A stretch of DNA of 64,000 nt from Cymbomonas tetramitiformis (GCA_001247695.2 LGRX02035490.1:1-64000); one strand, 5' to 3'; positions 34,003 through 43,044 are shown, numbered from the stretch's first letter. Numbers and translations are program-made. Notes: generated from the letters alone by a model not told the origin.

Positions 34003-34396
34003 TATTCCCTCTACTTGTGACGGTATTTTTGGACAAGTGACAGTCAGCTGTTTTGCTATTCTTGTACCCAGCAGTAGTGGGCTCCTCGTGCTTATAAGTT
34101 ATCCGATTTGGACTAGTTTTCTAGTCTCTGCAAAGCTCACTGATGAGGTCTATGGTTTGACCGAAAAGCTTATGAGTAGCCAGCAAGCTCCGGTATTTTA
34201 TCGTTATTACACAGCAGTATTATTTTGGTTTATACATTATTATCAGTGCTGACTTATCAAAAGAGTGCATCTCAAGTTACTTGTGTTATCACTTGCTTGT
34301 TTCGAGCCGGCACTCGGTCGTATCTGTTTTCCACAACACTACTACGTGCATATTTCGAGCACATACCGTACATACGCGAAAGTTTTTGATTATAAC
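34003..34396 (+). repeat. Left terminal direct repeat (pseudo-LTR) of the Penelope-like element
   Basis: Identical to 40407-40800 except one base (G here, A there, in the hammerhead stem II loop). It ends TTGATTATAAC. Lacks TG...CA ends, in line with a pseudo-LTR and not an LTR. Confidence 0.95.
34135..34177 (+). ncRNA. Type I hammerhead ribozyme, left copy
   Basis: Core CTGATGA at 34140-34146 and GAAA at 34163-34166. Stem I pairs 34135-34139 (GCTCA) with 34173-34177 (TGAGT). Stem II pairs GGTC with GACC around an 8-base loop. Stem III is the palindrome AAGCTT (34166-34171), a very short stem of the kind reported for Penelope-associated hammerheads, which may work as dimers. Predicted cleavage is after A 34172 (UUA site). 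A second pairing, TGC with GCA, extends stem I past an internal loop. All nucleotides expected to be invariant are present. Confidence 0.85.
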
Positions 34397-34567
34397 TTTT
34401 ATTTACAGCAGTCACAGGGACGTTTTTCTTACGATTGACCCACGACGCTGATTATAGATCCAGCGGGCTATTACTACTATAGGTACCGGATCGCGAACTC
34501 TTTGTTTTCAGAGAGGGACACTTGGACAACACTCAGATTTACATATTTCTTTACTTTACTGTTTTAC
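34397..34567 (+). other. Leader of the Penelope-like element
   Basis: 171 bp between the left terminal repeat and the ORF1 ATG. No feature recognised. Confidence 0.6.
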
Positions 34568-35866
34568 ATGGCTCAACAACAACAGACTCCAGGAGCTATT
34601 CCAGGGACGCCAATCCCAAATCCTGCACCACAAGTTAATCCTGCAACACCGGTGGCGGCGGGTCTTGTTCCAGGATTGCCCCAGCACGCGCTCGGCCAGT
34701 ATACTCCGAATTCTTTTGCTTCTTACAATTCCTACACCACCCCCACCCAGGCTCAGCCAGCGCCGCCAATTGCGGGTGGAATGCAGTACCAACTACCTTT
34801 GCCCCAGCCGCCAGTCCCGCAGCAGAATGCGGCCGGTTTCCAAGTTAACAATGGCCCCCCGATCGACCCAAGGACGAATGCGCCCTATGTGTCCAGGTTC
34901 AAGAAAGATTTTGAGGAGGAGAAACAGCGCTCCGCAGCGCTGGAGGCTCGTATTTTAGAATTACAAAACACGGTGGGGGAAATGCAAGGTAGGCTGCTAC
35001 AATCGCAGGCGGCTACGGCTGAAGCGGTCCGCGAGACAGAGTTCGAAAAACGGGTGGCACAGGCAATTGGTCTGAACAAGGCAGACCTAGATTTACAGAA
35101 GCTGGGGGGAGCACTGGCAGGGGCGGCGGCTGCCGCGCCGCCGGATGCGAAAGGTAAAGCTGTGCACTTTGATCTTGCTCAGCAAGGTGACAGCAGCGAT
35201 GAGGACCGCAAGAAAAAGAAGGGGAGGGACAAGAAGAGGAAGAAGTCCTCAAAGAAGAAGAAGAAAAATCATACCAGCTCAGACAGCGATTCCTCAGCGA
35301 CGGGTACCAGTGACAGCGGTAGTCGAAGAAGCCGTCAGCGCGAAAAGAGGACGAAGGGTGCGTCTCGAGTTCAGGCGACCCAGAGTGGCAGCGGCCACAA
35401 GGGTGCCAGTACAGGCACCAGCCCGGATCCGAAGGGGGCAGCCCTCCGAGCGATGCTGGACGCTCGTGAGGCAGCGTATATTCAGGCTCTCGCTAGCGGT
35501 CTGGATGAGGCGGCGGCCCAAGCTGCAGGAGTGGCGGCGGCTTTCGGTCGCCCAGTGACGAACACTCCTTCTCTTCCGATCCCTCTTCCAACTCCTGCCC
35601 CCACCCCCAACTCGACACCGGTACCGTCAGGTCCAAAAAAAGCGAATGTCCCAAAGGCTGCGCCAACACGGGGCGTGATTCCTGTGAATGAGAAATTCAT
35701 GTCAGAGAACTACAGGACTAAAGCGAAGTGGGGACGCCTGACAATGCAACTTGTGAAACACGGTGTGGTGGAGCCAGACACAGCACACGAGATGACTAAA
35801 GTGGAAGTGCTGGTGGCGGCGTCGGAGGCCCACAATGCAGGTCACCTCGACCTGCGTAAACTCTGA
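34568..35866 (+). CDS. ORF1 of the Penelope-like element, 432 aa
   Basis: Starts at ATG 34568 (MAQQQQTPGAIPG), preferred over a non-ATG start upstream. The N-terminal third is Pro/Gln/Ala-rich; residues about 110-195 form a coiled coil (FEEEKQRSAALEARILELQN); a Lys-rich then Ser/Asp-rich stretch follows (KKKKGRDKKRKKSSKKKKK, near 220); the C-terminus has a compact block (NYRTKAKWGRLTMQLVKHGV). No CCHC knuckle or RRM is seen. By analogy with LINE and Gag-like ORF1 proteins it may bind element RNA and multimerise; that is inference. ORF2 starts 45 bp downstream in another frame, so expression of ORF2 needs reinitiation or a separate message. Confidence 0.75.
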   Translation: MAQQQQTPGAIPGTPIPNPAPQVNPATPVAAGLVPGLPQHALGQYTPNSFASYNSYTTPTQAQPAPPIAGGMQYQLPLPQPPVPQQNAAGFQVNNGPPIDPRTNAPYVSRFKKDFEEEKQRSAALEARILELQNTVGEMQGRLLQSQAATAEAVRETEFEKRVAQAIGLNKADLDLQKLGGALAGAAAAAPPDAKGKAVHFDLAQQGDSSDEDRKKKKGRDKKRKKSSKKKKKNHTSSDSDSSATGTSDSGSRRSRQREKRTKGASRVQATQSGSGHKGASTGTSPDPKGAALRAMLDAREAAYIQALASGLDEAAAQAAGVAAAFGRPVTNTPSLPIPLPTPAPTPNSTPVPSGPKKANVPKAAPTRGVIPVNEKFMSENYRTKAKWGRLTMQLVKHGVVEPDTAHEMTKVEVLVAASEAHNAGHLDLRKL

Positions 35867-35911
35867 CAAGGAGGCAACTGGCGGCGACGATTACACAGGG
35901 TGAAGAATTTA

Positions 35912-38900
35912 ATGTACCTTGTGATGGAAGTGCTTGAGGAAGTCGTCGCTGGATGCACAGGGGATGGGGGTGAGGGACAGCTGGATCTCGCGGTTCAGCT
36001 GTCGATGTTTGGGTCTTTGTTTTTCTTGGAATGGGCTGCGTTGCAGCCGAGGTGGTGGCTGCGGAGGTTCCTACCGTGGTGGAATTGTTTGAGTGCTGAG
36101 GAGCTGAGGAGGTGGTTTTCGGGGGAGGTTCGCTACGGGACCTATGTGCTGGCGTCTGTGAGATCCCGCCGCACCTACGTCGGGAAGTTCTGGAGCGGAC
36201 CGCGGGAAAGGATGCTGGCACACCTGAAGACTGCCCTGGACCCGTCTAGACGAGGGGGGAGACGCCTGTATGGTGGCCTGCGGGCGCGTGGGGTGCACTG
36301 TTTTTTCATGCTGCCACTGAAGACTTACGGGGGTAAAGGCGACTGCGACGCCGACGAGAAGGTTATTATCAGGCGAACTCAGAAGCCTGCTGACTCTTTG
36401 AACACGGTCGGCGTTTGGCGGCGCAGGGTGACACCCGGTCGCGAACGTTATAGGAAGGCGCGACAGCGGGAGCGGCAGTTGAGACGTCGAGGGGGAGGTC
36501 GACGCGACATGCGGGACAGGGCGCGAGGCGCAGGGGCAGCTGCGAAGCAGATGGTGCATGGTGGGGCGGCGGTACAGGGCTATAACGGGGGAGCGCTGCA
36601 TCTTGCACTTCGGAGGTTGGCGAAGGGTGAGACAGTCCGCGAGTCTTCGTGGGACTTGCAGTGGCACGCGGGGCAGTGGAACTTCACTGACTGGGCTTGC
36701 GTGAAGCTGAAGTATGGGAGGTCGCGGGTGGAAGTTGTGGGGGGAGGTACGGACGGTTTGCGGAGTTCACTGCGCGAGCTTCTCCCTTTGCTCAAGCGGG
36801 GCAATGCCAGACTGAGATTCACGCGGATCGAGGTCACTGAGTCAGATCTCTGGGCACAGCGGGAGGTCAAACAGTTGGTGCGCAGACCGGCGAAGGCGTG
36901 GAAGCGGGTCCCTAAGTATACTCTCGACAGAATGGTTCGCCTCTGGCAGGCTGCAGCGTCAGTGGTTGGGAAACAGCAGCTCCCTAGGATCAGGACGTCA
37001 CTCTCTGCGATTGCGAAGCGGGCACACGACTTTGTTTTCAGAGCGACCTATATTTGTAGAGTACCTTTTCCAGACAGCTTGAACACAGTAGTTTTACGGG
37101 ATTTTCTTCTTCAATGCCTTGACGCTAAGTACCCGGAGGGCGCGACAAGATCTTTTATTCGACGACGTACTAGTGTGGTAAGAACAGCGAAGCAGAAACT
37201 ACTTGACATATTCTGTAACCTGTCTTCCGTTTCACTGTGCGTTGATGATGCTGAGTGTAACTGCCACAGAGCTGACCCGAGCCTGCCACGACGCAATGGA
37301 CACGTTTGTTTTCGGACCACCGAGCTGGATGGGGAGTTTGCAGCTTTTAACCGCAGCCTTAAGGACACCCCGCGTCACTCTGTGGGCACGTCTGATTTTT
37401 TACTGACCAGCACTTCAGATTACCTTCGGCAGTTTCGCCACTTTGAGACGGTTTCTATGGCGGCGCTGCGAAAACTTTTACCGTGGCAATGCGTTGTTGA
37501 CGGTGCTAATTACGCAGTTGTTGAGAATGTTACTGAGGACACTTTCTTCGTTGCCGTTTGCGGTGCGACCGGTCTGGTCGTGCAGGTACTTTGGGACAGA
37601 TTTGTTTTCTTGTTGAAACGCCTTGATGCTTTTGCGGTGGCGCGGGGAGAATCGAAAACTCCTGTGCTTAGCCACCTTTATTCAGCAGTGAGACGTTTGC
37701 TGGCGTGGGCGAAGCTGATTACGCAGGACTATTGGATTACTCCATATACGGCGCAGGATGCTCTACGTTTCTGCTTCTCTCTTCACGATGAGCTGTTTGC
37801 CTCACCTCTCGATGTTAACCTTAACAGCGTAGTTTTCTGTACACCTTATTCGGAGGACACGTGTTTTGGCGCAGTTGAAAACTCGTATCGTATCTTATGG
37901 CACTTATGTGCGCTTGGAAACCCGATCTACACGCTTGCCCATATCCGTAAATGTATTGAGCACGCACTGTTTTCTACCCGATCTACACGCAAACCCGCTC
38001 GTATTGTTTTGGTGGTTCCATACTGGGAGAAGTGGGATGAGTGTGAGGGGGTGGAATTGGTTTGCCTTCTGGAGAAGAAAAAGTTTGCTTTTCTTGCACC
38101 GCAGAGCGCTCTTGGGTTCAAGGACCGTTCGACGGGGGCGAGGTTCGATGTGAGTATTCTTTTGATCCAGAACCGGGCAGCGGCTAAGCACAGGCCAGTG
38201 ACGCAGCGAGGCTTGGCTCGGGTTTCCAGAGCGTTTGGCAGGGCTGTGAGTGATGCTGGCGTGACGTACTCGTCAGACTGGGGGGTCGATTTCTGTTGGC
38301 AGTCAGCAGCTCGGGCGAGACCGCAGGTCCGCGGATTCGAAGCGGAGCGACGGGTCCTCGATCGTTTTCGCGGTTTGATGAAAGGGGGAGTGGCGGCGGG
38401 ACTTCTTCTCAACAGCCTGGGGGGAAAGCTATTGGCGGCGGTGCAGAATGCGGAGGAGGCTTATCACGCTGAGACCGGAGTTGCATGGGTTCCACCAGCG
38501 ACAGAGTTTTGGCGGCTGGTAAACAAGATGCCCGGCTTGGCTCGCGGGGTTCTTGACAGAAATGTTGCCGTGGGCTTCGGGATCTGCCTCAAGGTGTACC
38601 AAGGCTGGTTGCGAGCTGAGCGTGATGGCGGGAACTACTCCACCGTGGAGTTTGACAGTGCTGAGGTGGTGCGACAAATGAAGCTACGGTATAAGGCGGC
38701 GGGTCTTGACCAGGTGGCGACGTTCTGTCTTGGCGGCTCGTTCGGGGTTCTCTACTTGATGGTGAAGCACAAAGACTCCTCCCTTTGCGAGAAGCGTCGT
38801 CCGGTCGTGCCGTGCTATAATGCACCGGACAAGATGCTTCAAAACAGGGTTGGGCGGGCTCTCTGCTTTCTGATCGAACAGTTAAGCGGTCACTTTAACG

Positions 38901-39892
38901 TGGCAGCAACACAGGAGATCTCTGGCAGACTAGTTGGCTTTAACTCGGCGATTGAGGCGGGGGACACTGTGATGGCGGCGAGCTTTGATGTCAAGGAAAT
39001 GTATGTGATGCTTAAGCCGGCAGTTCTCCTTGAGGCGACGGAATTTGTGGTGAGGCTGGCAATGGGGGACAGACCGGGCGTGCTGGTTAACACGAGGGGG
39101 AGGAAGGGAGTCTCCTGGTTTGAGGCAGGCACACCGAGGCGGGTCGCGGTGAGAATGACGGCTGCTCAGATTCTGGCGGGAGTCCGATTTATCTTGGACA
39201 ACGGTTTTCTCTTTGTGGCTGGCAGCTTGGTGCGGCAGATCAGTGGTATCGGTATTGGCGGCGGCGCAAGTCCGGGCTTGGCACAGAGTGTGTGTGTCTT
39301 TGGCGAGATGCAATGGACTTTATCCCTTGGTGCGGACCGGCGGCTGGCTGGTGCGAAGATCCTTGGCACCCGACTGATGGACGATTGCACGCTGCTGGTG
39401 GCTTGGGACTGTGGCGGAGATGCTGCGAAGCGGGAGGCGATGAGGAGGATCTTCACCGGCTATTTGGAGTCTTGCTACCCCGACGGTATGACGGTTGAGT
39501 TGACCTCTGACGGGCTCACTTGGGTGTTTTGTGGTATGCAGCTGACCGTTGACTCTGGCGGGGTGAGCACGAAAATGGTGACAAAAAATGTTCAGGCTGG
39601 TGTGGCGGGTGATGCGGGCTTACTCTTTTTCCCGTTTGTCTCCTTCTACTCAGATTGCAGCAGAGTCCAGAAAATGGCGAGTACCGTTAATGCTCTTTAC
39701 CGTGTGGACAGGCACTGCTCAAATGACGGCTTGAAGGCAGCAGCCGTGATTGATGTGTTCCGTGAGCTTCGGTGGCAGGGCTACCCGCGTGGTTGGCTGT
39801 TCGAGGCACTTGAGAGGATGGTGTCCCGGACCCCGGAAGGATTTTGGCACCGCCTCCTTAGGCGGATGGAGAAAGGCGGTCTCCGGCTGTGA
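35912..39892 (+). CDS. ORF2 of the Penelope-like element: GIY-YIG endonuclease and reverse transcriptase, 1326 aa
   Basis: Start taken at ATG 35912. GIY-YIG domain near residues 70-160: GTYVLA, ten residues on YVGK, then an Arg and His in RERMLAHL, and the catalytic Glu in DADEKVIIRRT with a following LN. A Cys/His-rich patch (CVDDAECNCH ... HVC) lies near residue 440-465. RT motifs lie in the last third: LYLMVKHKD...RPVVPCYN, ASFDVKEMY (about 1023), GIGIGGGASPGLAQS (about 1112) and GTRLMDDC (about 1154, catalytic DD). No RNase H, integrase or DDE domain. The nuclease would nick target DNA for target-primed reverse transcription. The order EN-RT matches the permuted Naiad/Chlamys-type Penelope clade. 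The frame is intact. Confidence 0.88.
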   Translation: MYLVMEVLEEVVAGCTGDGGEGQLDLAVQLSMFGSLFFLEWAALQPRWWLRRFLPWWNCLSAEELRRWFSGEVRYGTYVLASVRSRRTYVGKFWSGPRERMLAHLKTALDPSRRGGRRLYGGLRARGVHCFFMLPLKTYGGKGDCDADEKVIIRRTQKPADSLNTVGVWRRRVTPGRERYRKARQRERQLRRRGGGRRDMRDRARGAGAAAKQMVHGGAAVQGYNGGALHLALRRLAKGETVRESSWDLQWHAGQWNFTDWACVKLKYGRSRVEVVGGGTDGLRSSLRELLPLLKRGNARLRFTRIEVTESDLWAQREVKQLVRRPAKAWKRVPKYTLDRMVRLWQAAASVVGKQQLPRIRTSLSAIAKRAHDFVFRATYICRVPFPDSLNTVVLRDFLLQCLDAKYPEGATRSFIRRRTSVVRTAKQKLLDIFCNLSSVSLCVDDAECNCHRADPSLPRRNGHVCFRTTELDGEFAAFNRSLKDTPRHSVGTSDFLLTSTSDYLRQFRHFETVSMAALRKLLPWQCVVDGANYAVVENVTEDTFFVAVCGATGLVVQVLWDRFVFLLKRLDAFAVARGESKTPVLSHLYSAVRRLLAWAKLITQDYWITPYTAQDALRFCFSLHDELFASPLDVNLNSVVFCTPYSEDTCFGAVENSYRILWHLCALGNPIYTLAHIRKCIEHALFSTRSTRKPARIVLVVPYWEKWDECEGVELVCLLEKKKFAFLAPQSALGFKDRSTGARFDVSILLIQNRAAAKHRPVTQRGLARVSRAFGRAVSDAGVTYSSDWGVDFCWQSAARARPQVRGFEAERRVLDRFRGLMKGGVAAGLLLNSLGGKLLAAVQNAEEAYHAETGVAWVPPATEFWRLVNKMPGLARGVLDRNVAVGFGICLKVYQGWLRAERDGGNYSTVEFDSAEVVRQMKLRYKAAGLDQVATFCLGGSFGVLYLMVKHKDSSLCEKRRPVVPCYNAPDKMLQNRVGRALCFLIEQLSGHFNVAATQEISGRLVGFNSAIEAGDTVMAASFDVKEMYVMLKPAVLLEATEFVVRLAMGDRPGVLVNTRGRKGVSWFEAGTPRRVAVRMTAAQILAGVRFILDNGFLFVAGSLVRQISGIGIGGGASPGLAQSVCVFGEMQWTLSLGADRRLAGAKILGTRLMDDCTLLVAWDCGGDAAKREAMRRIFTGYLESCYPDGMTVELTSDGLTWVFCGMQLTVDSGGVSTKMVTKNVQAGVAGDAGLLFFPFVSFYSDCSRVQKMASTVNALYRVDRHCSNDGLKAAAVIDVFRELRWQGYPRGWLFEALERMVSRTPEGFWHRLLRRMEKGGLRL

Positions 39893-40406
39893 AGTCTGGC
39901 AGTAAAGAAATGAGTGTTGGAACTGGAAGGACAACAGGGGCAGACACAGGGTGGAGGGGTGGCACGGCGATGGAAATGGGGGCGGTGCTGGGTCTGCACT
40001 GGTGGGGAGGAGAATGAGGGGCCTTCGGGCCGTTGCACTGGGGTTGGTTTATTGTTTGACATGCCTGCTATGGCTTGTGTACTTACGAAACATTTTCGAC
40101 TTTCTTCGTTTACTGTGAAATTTCGACTGTCTTACAAAGTCGTGGGAGTTTTTTAGACTTTATTACGTGAGACACGGGGGTTTTGCTGCTTACATGAGAG
40201 TAGCGCACTGTATCCCTGCCAGTTTGTATTACACACTCGTGGAAGAAAATCAGAACTTATTACGTGAGACATTTGACATATTTCTCGGTCTTGTTATTCT
40301 GGTGACACCCTTGCTGCATATTGGAGACCTTTTGGCATCGAGACTTCTGGACTATGACGGCTTTTGCCTGAGACCTACCAGTTTTCTTGAAGAGTTATCT
40401 GGGGTA
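39893..40406 (+). other. 3' region of the Penelope-like element
   Basis: About 510 bp between the ORF2 stop and the right terminal repeat. ATTACGTGAGACA occurs twice (about 40162 and 40260). A small frame starting with GTG at 40167 runs into the repeat but has no ATG or recognisable domain, so I do not call it a gene. Confidence 0.6.
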
Positions 40407-40800
40407 TATTCCCTCTACTTGTGACGGTATTTTTGGACAAGTGACAGTCAGCTGTTTTGCTATTCTTGTACCCAGCAGTAGTGGGCTCCTCGTGCTTATA
40501 AGTTATCCGATTTGGACTAGTTTTCTAGTCTCTGCAAAGCTCACTGATGAGGTCTATGATTTGACCGAAAAGCTTATGAGTAGCCAGCAAGCTCCGGTAT
40601 TTTATCGTTATTACACAGCAGTATTATTTTGGTTTATACATTATTATCAGTGCTGACTTATCAAAAGAGTGCATCTCAAGTTACTTGTGTTATCACTTGC
40701 TTGTTTCGAGCCGGCACTCGGTCGTATCTGTTTTCCACAACACTACTACGTGCATATTTCGAGCACATACCGTACATACGCGAAAGTTTTTGATTATAAC
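40407..40800 (+). repeat. Right terminal direct repeat (pseudo-LTR) of the Penelope-like element
   Basis: Copy of 34003-34396 with one substitution in 394 bp, which implies a recent insertion or recent homogenisation. Confidence 0.95.
40539..40581 (+). ncRNA. Type I hammerhead ribozyme, right copy
   Basis: Same structure as the left copy: CTGATGA 40544-40550, GAAA 40567-40570, stem I 40539-40543 with 40577-40581, palindromic stem III AAGCTT, predicted cleavage after A 40576. The only change lies in the stem II loop, outside the core. Cleavage at both copies would release a 6,404-nt RNA spanning both ORFs. Confidence 0.85.
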
Positions 40801-40935
40801 CTACGGTTATCTATGGCAGATCTGCATAAGCCGACACCGTGATCCTTGTTATTACCGCCGTACCTGCATCCCATGCCCGCCTTGCATTGCTCGCTTCCCA
40901 GCTCGCAAATCAGTTATCAATTGAATGATTGTGTG
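40801..40935 (-). pseudogene. Possible continuation of the gag-like gene beyond the Penelope-like insertion
   Basis: On the minus strand a short frame (about 40 codons) carries CKAGMGCRYGG and HGVGLC and joins the frame at 34002 in phase. The Cys spacing is not a standard knuckle, so this is tentative. Confidence 0.35.
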
Positions 40936-41599
40936 TTGTCATAAACTGAGAATCAATGTTATAGTAAATATAAGTTTCACTTTGTGACAACTGTGAACTT
41001 ATGTGAACTTATGTAGATTGAGCTGTGAACTTATGTAGATTTCTGCGATTTTACCAACACCTGTAGGTTTGTGAACTTATGTACATTTCTGGAAAATCTG
41101 CGATCTGGAAACATGGTTTGTCATTAACTGAGAATCATCATTATAGTAAATACAAGTTTCTGTTTGTGACACAGGTACACATCTGGAAATTTTGCGATCT
41201 GGAAATATAGTTTGTCATAATTAGAGAAGTAGTATTATAGTAAATCTAAGTTTCTATTTATGACAACTATGAATTTGTGTACTGTGATTTTCCCTCACAG
41301 TGCGATTTGAGCCAGATCTGTGATCGCTGTGATCGGAGCTGATCGGAGCTGATGAGATTACGGGTTGCCATGCTTGTCATTATTAGAAATTGATCTATAT
41401 AGTAAATCTAAGTTTCACTTTCTGACACGCACCGGGAACAATCAAAGATTGTTCCTTTTCAGCTGCAGTGTGATTTATTGAAAAAGTGAGGCAATGGTTA
41501 CCTAAAATATCGGGCGTTTCATGCTTTTTTTGCGATCGCAATCCTTGTCATAAACTGAGAATGGTGTATATAGTAATTTTAAGTTTCTCTTTATGACAA
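40936..41599. repeat. Five spaced 55-bp iterons with inverted ends
   Basis: Copies at 40936-40990, 41118-41172, 41212-41266, 41374-41427 and 41545-41599. The shared pattern is TTGTCATAA, then a GAGAAT core, TATAGTAAAT, AAGTTTC, and TTTATGACAA; the ends form an inverted repeat. Spacers of 40-120 bp are mostly unrelated, though TGTGAACTTATGTA and CGATCTGGAAA recur. They lie directly after the 3' end of the viral gene cluster. They may be an origin, packaging or recombination site, or terminators; the sequence alone does not say. Confidence 0.8.
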
Positions 41600-41634
41600 A
41601 ACTTGATTCCTTTTTCTCTTCCGATATCTTATCA

Positions 41635-42480
41635 TTAAAATTGGATTTCTATAAATTTTGCCAGGAAGCTTATACGTTGCCCCTGTAAATTGCGTCCACT
41701 GTCCAGTTTTAACACACATTGCCCACTTTTTACATAAGTGTAATATACCAATGCATCATTTGGATCATTAGCATCGTTTGTTGAAACTGCACTTACATCT
41801 ATTGTATATTTTCTATCATCTATTTGTGCGTTCGTTATTGGGAGAGCAAGTGTATTAAATGTGATATCCATGATTTTTACACCATCATCTACATCGGCTG
41901 CACTTAACGTCAAATCAAAGAAGCAAATGAATTTACCCTCTGGTATATCTATTGTTCTGTCATTTACATTTCCACCTGTCAAAGCAGTAATGACATTGCA
42001 ACCTCTGTGAGATAACTCTGACGGCAATGTCAGTCCATTTAACTCTGCGACAGGAGTTCGAACAATATCAGCTTCTATTAAATTAGCACCTATGATATCA
42101 CCTAACATGTTAATTCTAAAAAATTGATTTGATGGTATAACAGGTCGTTTACGAAACTCCAAAGCATACACTGAATTAACTTCTGATAATTCAACCAGTG
42201 ATGTATTCAAATCTATAAATGTTGAATCAGCAGCTTTTGTCCCTTGTAATTCTAAATTTGTCTTGGAACCTAATTGTACAACATTGACAATTCCACCATT
42301 GATTCTTGCATTTCCATCTACTTCTAAACCGGAAATTTTTACACTTGCTCCAGCGGTTGCCGGTTCCAAAACATTATTTGTTTCGGTCCATTTTGAACTT
42401 TGTACAGGATTGTATGTTTGACCATTAACGGTATCACATGTTAAATTCTTACAAACTAAACTTTGTCCAAAACTTGACAT
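41635..42480 (-). CDS. Viral fibre-like structural protein, 281 aa
   Basis: Begins MSSFGQSLVCKNLTCDTVNG, a tag shared with the 602-aa and 148-aa proteins. The rest is rich in Asn, Thr, Ser and beta-forming segments, with a possible globular C-terminal beta domain (FICFFDLTLSAADVDDGVKI...). No transmembrane segment or catalytic motif. Best reading: a virion surface fibre or spike anchored by the shared N-terminus, with a distinct head. It is the last gene of the cluster, 35 bp before the iterons. Confidence 0.55.
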   Translation of the reverse strand: MSSFGQSLVCKNLTCDTVNGQTYNPVQSSKWTETNNVLEPATAGASVKISGLEVDGNARINGGIVNVVQLGSKTNLELQGTKAADSTFIDLNTSLVELSEVNSVYALEFRKRPVIPSNQFFRINMLGDIIGANLIEADIVRTPVAELNGLTLPSELSHRGCNVITALTGGNVNDRTIDIPEGKFICFFDLTLSAADVDDGVKIMDITFNTLALPITNAQIDDRKYTIDVSAVSTNDANDPNDALVYYTYVKSGQCVLKLDSGRNLQGQRISFLAKFIEIQF

Positions 42481-42493
42481 ATATCATATGTAC

Positions 42494-43033
42494 CTATTTA
42501 AATTTCACGCGGTATCGTTTAAAGTGTTTTATATGTGATATACCTAACAATCCTATAGCGTTAGGATAAACCAATACCGAGCCTTCTGTGACTTCACCGG
42601 TCGCTGGTAATATTAAAGGAACGTCGGAATATTGTGTTGTGGCAACCGAACCGCCTATACCGGTAGCACGTTGTGGTTGATTATGATAATCGGACGTACC
42701 GTCTGGTTTAATTATTCCTATAAGTCTGGCATCTGCTGTGCTCATTTGGGTGGACGTTGCCCCTGTATCATATATTAAAATGGCGTTTGCACCGGTCCCA
42801 CCCTCTAATGATACGTTCACCCTAGATTGACGTTGATTTGTTTTTGCTTTTGTTTTTGGTAAGTTCTGTTTATTATATCTAACTACGTTTCCTTGGGCGT
42901 CAGCAATATTTCTTACCTTGCATCGAGTATTTGCAAGTCTACCATTTATAATACCTTTTATTCTCATACCGACCCCATCTTGAACGACGGTTTCACAACT
43001 TGGTAAATTAGGATTATTTCGCTTTACAGGCAT
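42494..43033 (-). CDS. Retropepsin-like aspartic protease of the viral cluster, 179 aa
   Basis: A basic N-terminal part (residues 1-75) is followed by a clan AA aspartic protease fold: ILIYDTGATST with the catalytic DTGA at 89-92, a GIGGSVATTQY flap-side strand, and AIGLLGISHIKHF (159-171) matching the hydrophobic-hydrophobic-Gly motif near the C-terminus of retropepsins. One active-site motif means it should work as a homodimer. It lies between two fibre genes, so it is probably expressed late and may process virion proteins. Polinton-like viruses usually carry an adenain-type cysteine protease instead; none is seen here. It is unrelated in sequence context to the Ty3 proteases in this window. 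Confidence 0.75.
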   Translation of the reverse strand: MPVKRNNPNLPSCETVVQDGVGMRIKGIINGRLANTRCKVRNIADAQGNVVRYNKQNLPKTKAKTNQRQSRVNVSLEGGTGANAILIYDTGATSTQMSTADARLIGIIKPDGTSDYHNQPQRATGIGGSVATTQYSDVPLILPATGEVTEGSVLVYPNAIGLLGISHIKHFKRYRVKFK

Positions 43034-43044
43034 TTACAATATAT

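Larger units (their letters stand above)
34003..40800 (+). mobile_element. Penelope-like retroelement with ORF1, N-terminal GIY-YIG and hammerhead ribozymes
   Basis: Bounded by two direct 394-bp copies that differ at one base. Between them are ORF1 (coiled coil and Lys-rich) and ORF2 (GIY-YIG nuclease followed by reverse transcriptase). Each terminal copy holds a type I hammerhead ribozyme. GIY-YIG plus RT plus hammerheads in pseudo-LTRs is the signature of Penelope-like elements; the nuclease before the RT is the permuted order described for the Naiad/Chlamys clade. Both frames are open, so this copy looks recent and possibly complete. No clear target duplication was found. Confidence 0.88.

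Noticed and set aside
33920..34252. Hydrophobic open frame crossing into the left pseudo-LTR (repeated at 40387-40656)
   Set aside because: It is carried by the terminal repeat, overlaps the ribozyme and begins in different sequence in each copy.
36071..36667. 198-codon minus-strand frame opposite ORF2
   Set aside because: It is antisense to the GIY-YIG region of a well-supported ORF and has no domain.
34003..40800. Reading the element as an LTR retrotransposon
   Set aside because: Terminal repeats lack TG...CA ends, no primer site or polypurine tract follows, no protease, RNase H or integrase is coded, and GIY-YIG plus hammerheads point to a Penelope-like element.
41341..41370. GCTGATGAG near 41350 as a third hammerhead
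   Set aside because: There is no downstream GAAA with a pairing stem II or stem I.
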